Shown here in pieces: positions 58,271 to 64,000 of a DNA stretch of 64,000 nt. The translations under genes were made by a program, and so were the position numbers. Numbering within the stretch: position 1 is the stretch's first letter; every line of letters starts with the position of its first letter. The stretch comes from Streptomyces hyaluromycini (GTDB lineage Bacteria; Actinomycetota; Actinomycetes; Streptomycetales; Streptomycetaceae): assembly GCF_002217755.1 (NCBI RefSeq), contig NZ_BCFL01000041.1:34557-98556 (forward strand), read 5' to 3'. Under the pieces are notes generated by a model. That model saw only the letters and a program-made list of their open reading frames with translations, did not search any database and had not been told where the DNA came from.

Positions 58271-61200
58271 ATGCACGACGACCGGAACCTGGTCGAAGCA
58301 CGTCTGGAACGCGTCCTCAGGGAACGCATCCGTCCCGCCGTCCACCCCGTCACCACCCCCCTGACCGTGGAGATCTGGTCCACCCCTGACGAACCCGTCC
58401 CGGTGGCCGAGGGGCTGGCCGTCCCGACCCGCCCCATCGCCCCGGGCACCCCGTGGGGCACGCCGTGGGGAACCAGCTGGTTCAAGGTCACCGGCACCGT
58501 CCCCGCCGAGTGGGCCGGCCGGACCGTCGAGGCCGTCCTCGACCTCGGCTTCACCCCGCGCACCCCTGGTTTCCAGTGCGAGGGACTCGTCTACCGGCCC
58601 GACGGCACGCCGGTGAAGGGCCTCCACCCGCGCAACACCCACGTCCGCGTCGGCTCGCCCGTGGCCGGCGGGGAGCAGGTCCACTGGCGCGTCGAGGCCG
58701 CCTCCAACCCCGACCTGGACGCGAGCGGCGTGCCGTTCCAGCCCACCCCGATGGGTGACCGGGCGACCGCCGGTGACGCGCCCCAGTACGTCCTCGGCGA
58801 GCTGCGGCTGGCCGTCTTCGACGAGACCGTGTGGAACCTGGTCATGGACCTGGAGGTCCTCGGCGAGCTCATGGCGGAACTGCCCGTCGACGGGGCGCGC
58901 CGCTGGGAGATCCTGCGCGCGGTCGGCCGGGCCCTCGACGCCGTCGACCTCCAGGACGTGGGCGGCACGGCGGAACGGGCGCGTTCGTGTCTTACCGAGG
59001 TACTCGCCGCCCCAGCCGCCCCGGCCGCCCACCGGATCAGCGCGGTCGGGCACGCGCACATCGACTCGGCGTGGCTGTGGCCGCTGCGCGAGACGGTCCG
59101 CAAGGTCGCCCGCACCACCGCCAACATGACCGCCCTCCTGGCGGAGGAGCCCGAGTTCGTCTTCGCCATGTCCCAGGCCCAGCAGTTCGCCTGGATCAAG
59201 GAGCACCGGCCCGAGGTGTACGCGAAGGTGAAGAAGGCCGTCGCGGACGGGCGGTTCGTGCCGGCGGGCGGGATGTGGGTGGAGTCGGACACCAACATGC
59301 CCGGTTCGGAGGCGATGGCTCGTCAGTTCGTGCACGGCAAGCGGTTCTTCCTCGACGAGTTCGGCATCGAGAACGACGAGGCCTGGCTGCCCGACACCTT
59401 CGGCTTCGCCGCCGGGCTCCCGCAGATCATCAGGGCGGCGGGCTCGACACGGCTCCTCACCCAGAAGATCTCCTGGAGCCGGACCAACAGCTTCCCGCAC
59501 CACACCTTCCAGTGGGAGGGCATCGACGGCACCCGGATCTTCACCCACTTCCCGCCCGTCGACACCTACAACTGCGAGATGACGGGCAGTCAGATCGCGC
59601 ACGCGGCCCGCAACTTCAAGGAGAAGGGCGTAGCCACCCGCTCCCTCGCCCCCACCGGCTACGGCGACGGGGGCGGCGGTACCACCCGGGAGATGGTCGC
59701 CAAGGCGGCCCGGCTGCGCAGTCTGGAGGGCTCGGCGGCCGTCGTCTGGGAGACCCCGGCCGACTTCTTCGCCAAGGCCGAGGCCGAATACCCCGACCCG
59801 CCCGTCTGGGTCGGCGAGCTCTATCTCGAACTGCACCGCGCGACCCTCACCAGCCAGGCGAAGACCAAGCAGGGCAACCGGCGCAGCGAACACCTGCTGC
59901 ACGAGGCCGAGCTGTGGGCCGCGACGGCTGCCGTGCGCGCCGGATTCCCGTACCCCTACGAGCAGTTGGACCGGATCTGGAAGACGGTCCTGCTCCACCA
60001 GTTCCACGACATCCTGCCGGGCTCGTCGATCGCCTGGGTGCACCGGGAGGCCCGCGAGACCTATGCGCGGCTGGCCGGGGAACTGGAGGACGTCATCGGC
60101 GCGGCCCAGCGTGCCCTGGCGGGGGAGGGGGAGCGCACCCTGGTCTTCAACTCCGCTCCGCACAGCCGGGGTTCGGTGCCCGCCAGAGGTGCCGCGTCCC
60201 GGGCCGTCCAGGGGGACACCGTGACGCCGGTCCCGCGCGAGGGCGGCGGCTATCTCCTCGACAACGGTCTGCTGCGGGTCGAGATCGACGGACGGGGACT
60301 GGTGGTCTCGGCGTACGACATCCCCGCGGACCGGGAGGCGATCGCGCCGGGGCAGGCGGCCAACCTGCTCCAGCTGCACCCCGACTTCCCCAACCAGTGG
60401 GACGCGTGGGACGTCGACGCCTTCTACCGGAACGTCGGCAGCGACCTCACCGAGGTGGCGGGACTGGCGGCCGAGGGCGGCGCGGTGCGTGTCGAGCGGG
60501 TCTTCGGCGGCTCCCGGGTCACCCAGCTGCTGTCGGTCCCGGCGGACGCCAAGCGCCTCGACATCGACACCGAGGTGGACTGGCACGAGACCGAGCGCTT
60601 CCTGAAGCTGGCCTTCCCGCTGGACGTCAGGGCCGACCGGTACGCCGCCGAGACGCAGTTCGGGCACGTGTACCGGCCCACCCACCAGAACACCAGCTGG
60701 GAGTGGGCCAAGTTCGAGGCCTGCAACCACCGGTTCGTCCACCTCGACGAACCGGGCTGGGGCGTCGCCGTCGTCAACGACTCGACGTACGGCCACGACG
60801 TGACCCGCGCGGTGCGCACCGGCGCCGGGGACGCGGGTACGACGACCACCGTACGGGCGTCGCTGCTGCGGGCGCCCCGCTACCCGGACCCGGACACCGA
60901 CCAGGGCGTGCACCGCTTCCGGCACGCGCTGGTACCGGGCGCGACGGTCGGGGACGCGGTCCGCGAGGGCTACCGGGCCAATCTGCCCGAGCGACGCGTC
61001 CAGGGGGTCGCCGAGGTGGCGCCGTTGGTGACCGTCGACAACGACGCCGCCGTCGTCAGCGCGGTGAAGCTGGCCGACGACCGCGGCGGCGACCTGGTGG
61101 TGCGGCTGTACGAGGCGAACGGCGGCCGGGCCCGGGCCACCGTGTCCGCCGACGGCTTCGCGGCGGACCGCGCCGTCCTGACGGACCTGCTGGAGCGCCC

Positions 61201-61297
61201 GCTCGCGGACGCCGAGCGGCCCGCCGCGGCGGACGGCGGTGTCGTCCTCGCGCTGCGGCCGTTCCAGATGGTGACGCTGCGGCTGCCGCGCGCCTGA
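58271..61297 (+). CDS. GH38 alpha-mannosidase
   Basis: 1008 residues. Catalytic zinc-dependent domain: GHAHIDSAWLWPLRET (metal-binding His/Asp), GGMWVESDTNMPGSEAMAR, nucleophile Asp in AWLPDTFGFAAGLPQI and LLHQFHDILPGSS (metal-binding His), then the long C-terminal beta domains ending ALRPFQMVTLRLP. No signal peptide: cytoplasmic, ER-like GH38 class used by bacteria for imported mannosides. ATG at 58271, AACAGGAGACC upstream. A tail closely resembling its C-terminus recurs at 63873-63962. Confidence 0.94.
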   Translation: MHDDRNLVEARLERVLRERIRPAVHPVTTPLTVEIWSTPDEPVPVAEGLAVPTRPIAPGTPWGTPWGTSWFKVTGTVPAEWAGRTVEAVLDLGFTPRTPGFQCEGLVYRPDGTPVKGLHPRNTHVRVGSPVAGGEQVHWRVEAASNPDLDASGVPFQPTPMGDRATAGDAPQYVLGELRLAVFDETVWNLVMDLEVLGELMAELPVDGARRWEILRAVGRALDAVDLQDVGGTAERARSCLTEVLAAPAAPAAHRISAVGHAHIDSAWLWPLRETVRKVARTTANMTALLAEEPEFVFAMSQAQQFAWIKEHRPEVYAKVKKAVADGRFVPAGGMWVESDTNMPGSEAMARQFVHGKRFFLDEFGIENDEAWLPDTFGFAAGLPQIIRAAGSTRLLTQKISWSRTNSFPHHTFQWEGIDGTRIFTHFPPVDTYNCEMTGSQIAHAARNFKEKGVATRSLAPTGYGDGGGGTTREMVAKAARLRSLEGSAAVVWETPADFFAKAEAEYPDPPVWVGELYLELHRATLTSQAKTKQGNRRSEHLLHEAELWAATAAVRAGFPYPYEQLDRIWKTVLLHQFHDILPGSSIAWVHREARETYARLAGELEDVIGAAQRALAGEGERTLVFNSAPHSRGSVPARGAASRAVQGDTVTPVPREGGGYLLDNGLLRVEIDGRGLVVSAYDIPADREAIAPGQAANLLQLHPDFPNQWDAWDVDAFYRNVGSDLTEVAGLAAEGGAVRVERVFGGSRVTQLLSVPADAKRLDIDTEVDWHETERFLKLAFPLDVRADRYAAETQFGHVYRPTHQNTSWEWAKFEACNHRFVHLDEPGWGVAVVNDSTYGHDVTRAVRTGAGDAGTTTTVRASLLRAPRYPDPDTDQGVHRFRHALVPGATVGDAVREGYRANLPERRVQGVAEVAPLVTVDNDAAVVSAVKLADDRGGDLVVRLYEANGGRARATVSADGFAADRAVLTDLLERPLADAERPAAADGGVVLALRPFQMVTLRLPRA

Positions 61298-61391
61298 CCC
61301 GGTGACCCGACACACCGGGCCCGGCGCGTCCGCCGGGCCCGGCGCCGTCTCCGATTCCGTCGTCGTACGCACCGAGAGAGGACCCGGCACG

Positions 61392-62021
61392 ATGACCGCC
61401 CCGTCCGGCCGGCCCACGGCCGTGTCCGTCATGGATCCCGTCGTCGCGGACCAGGTGCTCCCCGCGGAGCTGCGGGACCGGCTCTCCGGGCTCGTCCGGC
61501 TCGCCCCCGGCCCGGCGGGGGCGGCCTTCCCCGCCGCGTTCGCCGAGGCGGAGGTGCTGATGAGCGACCCGTACGTCACCGACGGACAGGCGGCCCGGCT
61601 GGGTGCGGAGCGGGTCGGACTGGCCGAGCTGTGCCGCCGGTCGGCGGTGGTGAGCGTGCACGCGCCGCTGCTGCCGGAGACGTCCGGTCTGCTCGACGCC
61701 GGGATGCTCGCCCTGATCCCGGACGGGGGCGTGCTCGTCAACACGGCCCGTGGCGCAATCGTCGACACGGCGGCGCCGACCCGCGAGTGCGCGTCCGGTC
61801 GGCTGGAGGCGTACCTCGACGTGACGGACCCCGAACCGCTGCCGCCCGGCCACCCTCTGCTGTCCCTGCCCGATGTGCTGGTCACCCCGCACATCGCCGG
61901 CGCCCAGGGCAGCGAGCTGCGCCGGCTGGGCCGGTACGCGCTCGCGGAGGTCGAGCGCTGGACGGCCGGCGAGCCACTGCTCGGGGAGGTGACCGAGGAG
62001 GCCCTGCACCGACTGGCCTGA
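61392..62021 (+). pseudogene. 2-hydroxyacid dehydrogenase with the NAD-binding segment deleted
   Basis: 209 codons. The start (RPTAVSVMDPVVADQVLP) matches the N-terminal catalytic domain of phosphoglycerate dehydrogenase-like enzymes, but from AFAEAEVL the sequence jumps straight to MSDPYVTDGQAARLG, the end of the second Rossmann strand region. About 100 residues including the GxGxxG motif are missing. The catalytic Arg (VNTARGAIVD), Glu region and His (TPHIAGAQG) remain. Frame is kept, yet without the nucleotide-binding motif it cannot work as an oxidoreductase. An upstream in-frame ATG at 61302 is less likely as start. Confidence 0.72.
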
Positions 62022-62053
62022 CCGGGACCACGGGGCCGTCGCGAGCGTCACCG

Positions 62054-62070
62054 CGGTAGACGCGCTACCG
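62054..62070. terminator. Hairpin between convergent genes
   Basis: CGGTAG (62054-62059) pairs with CTACCG (62065-62070) around five bases, between the dehydrogenase remnant and the convergent oxidoreductase gene. Confidence 0.45.
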
Positions 62071-62180
62071 GCAGGCCGTCCGGCCGGGGGCACGGAGCGC
62101 CCTGGACGCCACCGCACCAGGTCAGGGTGCGTCGTCGCGCCGGCCGGCGCGACCGGCGGGGCCGTCCGCACCGGTGCCCC

Positions 62181-63101
62181 TCAGTCCTCCGCCACCCGGA
62201 TGATCGTCCTGCCGGGCGTGCGCTTCTCCGGGGTGAACGCGGCAACCGCCTCGGCGAGCGGCCGGACCGCGCCGACGACGGGCCTGAGGCGCCCGTCCCG
62301 CACCCGTGCGGCGAGGTCGGCGAGGCGTGCGCGGTCGGGTTCGACGACGAAGAAGACCGCCCGCCCGTCCGCGGGGTGGACGGTGACCGGACGGGCGATG
62401 GTGACCAGCGTGCCGCCGGCGCGGACCAGTGCCGTGGAGCGGTCGAGGACCTCGCCGCCGATCACGTCGAACACCACGTCGACCTCGCCGATGTCCTCCA
62501 GCCGCCCGGCCTGGAGGTCCACGAAGGTGTCCACGCCCAGGTCGCGGGCGAGGTCGCGGTCGGCCGCCCGGCCGGTGCCGATCACCCGCGCGCCCGCCGC
62601 ACGGGCCAGCTGCACGGCGATGGAGCCGACGCCGCCCGCGGCACCGTGGACCAGTACGGTCTGGCCGGTGGCCAGGCGGCCGTGGTCGAAGAGGCCCTGC
62701 CAGGCGGTGAGCCCGGAGATCGGCAGGGCCGCGGCCGTGACATGGTCGACGTCGGCCGGGAGCGGGGCGAGGTTGCGGGCCTCGACGGCGGTGTACTCGG
62801 CGAGCGTGCCGTCGCGGGTCCAGTCGGCGAGCCCGAACACCCACTGGCCGACGGTCAGTCCGGTGGTGCCGTAGCCCAGCTCGGTGACCACGCCGGACAG
62901 TTCGTGGCCGGGCACGCTCGGCGTGCGGTCGCGGCCGGCGCGGTCGGTCCAGGTGGCGGGCCAGGTCAGCTCGCCGGGCGTGAACCCGGCGGCGTGCACG
63001 CGCACGATCACGTCGTTCTCCGCCGCGTGCGGGAGCGGCAGCTCGGTGAGGGCGAGACCGCCGGCTCCGGCGTCGCGGTCCTTGACGGTGATGGCTTGCA
63101 T
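62181..63101 (-). CDS. Zinc-independent medium-chain (quinone reductase-like) NADP-dependent oxidoreductase
   Basis: 306 residues. GroES-like N-terminus (VRVHAAGFTPGELTWPATW, VPGHELSGVV) and Rossmann domain with VLVHGAAGGVGSIAVQLARA. It lacks the cysteine set that binds zinc in alcohol dehydrogenases, so it belongs with quinone oxidoreductase/enoyl reductase-like enzymes. Substrate unknown. ATG at 63101 preceded by AGAGGTACCCCTC. It stands alone and is unrelated to the sugar operons beside it. Confidence 0.9.
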   Translation of the reverse strand: MQAITVKDRDAGAGGLALTELPLPHAAENDVIVRVHAAGFTPGELTWPATWTDRAGRDRTPSVPGHELSGVVTELGYGTTGLTVGQWVFGLADWTRDGTLAEYTAVEARNLAPLPADVDHVTAAALPISGLTAWQGLFDHGRLATGQTVLVHGAAGGVGSIAVQLARAAGARVIGTGRAADRDLARDLGVDTFVDLQAGRLEDIGEVDVVFDVIGGEVLDRSTALVRAGGTLVTIARPVTVHPADGRAVFFVVEPDRARLADLAARVRDGRLRPVVGAVRPLAEAVAAFTPEKRTPGRTIIRVAED

Positions 63102-63394
63102 GAGGGGTACCTCTGGGAGGGTGGGGGAGTCGCGGCGACGGACCGGTCCCGCCCGGCGGCGACCGCCCGTCGTGACCCATCTCAGCGCCCCGCGGCGAGC
63201 TCTGCCACCGCGGGCGGCGGCCGGCCGAGGGGGCCGGCGGACGCTGCTGTCGTCACGCCTTCGACCGTATCCCGGAACCGGCCCGGACCTCTGGGCCACC
63301 TTTCGTCCCGTGGCATGGGCCACTTTGCCCGCGCCCTGCGCCCTCCCCTCGGGCGCCGGCAGGTGTCGGCGGTCCCTCCCGTCACGCCACTCCC

Positions 63395-63871
63395 GTCCGC
63401 CGCAGGCCGCACCGCGCCTACAGCGCCGTCCCCGGGGAGACCTCGGGCACCCTGCCCTGGCGCACCGCCAAGTCGCTGATCCTGCTGGTCTGCGTGGTCC
63501 TGGTGGTGCTGCCCTTCGTGGCGATCGTCTCGACCTCGCTGGCGGACTCCGCCGAGGTCACCAGGGCGGGCGGCTACGTCCTGTGGCCCGACCACCCCAC
63601 GCTCCTTGCCTACACACTCCTCAACGGCGGGATCGTCTCCAGGGCCATGCTGGTCAGTGTCGGCATCACCGTCGTCGGCTCGGCCCTCAGCCTGGTCTCG
63701 TCCATCATGCTGGCGTACGGCCTCAGCCGCCGCGGGTCCTTCGGACACAAGCCCGTGCTGCTCCTGCTGCTGATGGCGATGCCGTTCGTGCCCGGTGTCA
63801 TCCCGAGCTACCTGATGGTCAGGCAGCTCGGCTTGATCAACAGCTACTGGTCGCTGATCCTGCCCTCCTTG
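63395..63871 (+). pseudogene. Sugar ABC permease fragment (LplC/MalG-like), both ends missing
   Basis: About 159 codons read as the N-terminal two thirds of a carbohydrate permease: LPWRTAKSLILLVCVVLVVL, GGYVLWPDHPTLLAYTLL, VSVGITVVGSALSLVSSIML and MPFVPGVIPSYLMVRQLGL up to SLILPSL. No start codon is found in frame upstream and the EAA loop and last helices are absent. It joins directly to the fragment at 63873. Remains of a second sugar importer in this island. Confidence 0.72.
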
Positions 63872-63872
63872 C

Positions 63873-63962
63873 GCGGAGGCCGCCGTCGACCTCGGGTTCC
63901 GGCCGTTCCAGATCCGGACGCTGCGGCTGCGCCCGGCCGGCGGATCCCCGGACCGGACCTGA
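63873..63962 (+). pseudogene. C-terminal tail of a GH38-like alpha-mannosidase
   Basis: In a frame shifted from the permease fragment, 29 codons end LGFRPFQIRTLRLRPAG before TGA at 63960-63962. This resembles the end of the intact GH38 enzyme at 58271 (LRPFQMVTLRLPRA). With the permease fragment it marks a deletion that joined a sugar permease gene to the 3' end of a mannosidase gene. Confidence 0.5.
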
Positions 63963-64000
63963 CGTGTACGCGCAAGGATCATCCGGGGCCGCAGAGCCGT

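Noticed and set aside
58049..61894. Long open frame on the minus strand (1281 codons)
   Set aside because: Antisense shadow of the GH38 gene, which has all catalytic motifs in place.
1..64000. Mobile elements, CRISPR arrays, tRNA or rRNA genes
   Set aside because: No transposase or integrase motifs, no regularly spaced repeats and no cloverleaf or rRNA sequences were recognised on either strand.

Overview
The window looks like a chromosomal segment of a Streptomyces or close actinomycete relative. Base composition is very G+C-rich with G/C at nearly all third codon positions, GTG starts and 4-base GTGA/ATGA overlaps are common, several lipoprotein and twin-arginine signals are visible, and the sugar ABC importer at 45-48 kb has no ATPase of its own, as is usual where one shared ATPase serves many importers. 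No rRNA, tRNA, CRISPR array, transposase or phage gene was seen.

1-21 kb: mixed metabolic and envelope genes. A broken esterase is followed by a MocR-type regulator divergent from a DJ-1/PfpI protein, then cyanase. Next come a first COG4705-type membrane protein, a deletion-scarred ABC/histidine kinase/response regulator remnant, an SsuABC/TauABC-like ABC importer divergent from a CitA/CitB-type two-component system, and an OmpR-type two-component system beside a DedA protein. A cluster of three more COG4705-type membrane proteins with a class A penicillin-binding protein ends this part. All four COG4705-type proteins carry the same internal motif four times ([FY]W-x9-G-x4-D). Three of the four genes, plus a truncated fifth copy, are preceded by the same tandem 11-bp repeat centred on TTCAGG.

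21-39 kb: one long minus-strand polysaccharide-utilisation operon, read from 37.0 kb down to 21.3 kb: binding protein, permease, permease-ATPase fusion, ATPase, GH43, GH42, GH3, a DUF4038/apiosidase-like hydrolase and a GH78 rhamnosidase interrupted by one in-frame TGA. None of these hydrolases has a signal peptide, so imported plant cell-wall oligosaccharides are probably trimmed inside the cell. A LacI-type repressor lies just upstream.

39-56 kb: a secreted GH2 enzyme is divergent from a plus-strand galactoside operon. That operon holds a secreted GH27 alpha-galactosidase, a CUT1-type ABC importer, a cytoplasmic GH36 alpha-galactosidase, a probable galactose dehydrogenase (SDR), a GntR/FadR regulator, galactonate dehydratase, an aldose epimerase-like protein, KDPGal aldolase and KDGal kinase. 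Together they make an almost complete De Ley-Doudoroff route from galactosides to pyruvate and glyceraldehyde-3-phosphate; only a galactonolactonase is not seen.

56-64 kb: a ThuA-like/Gfo-Idh-MocA/GH38 operon with a well-defined promoter palindrome, then a 2-hydroxyacid dehydrogenase that has lost its NAD-binding motif, an intact quinone-reductase-like gene, and a chimera of a sugar permease fragment with a GH38-like tail. At least seven deletion-type gene remnants are scattered through the window, which suggests an actively eroding, possibly arm-located, region.
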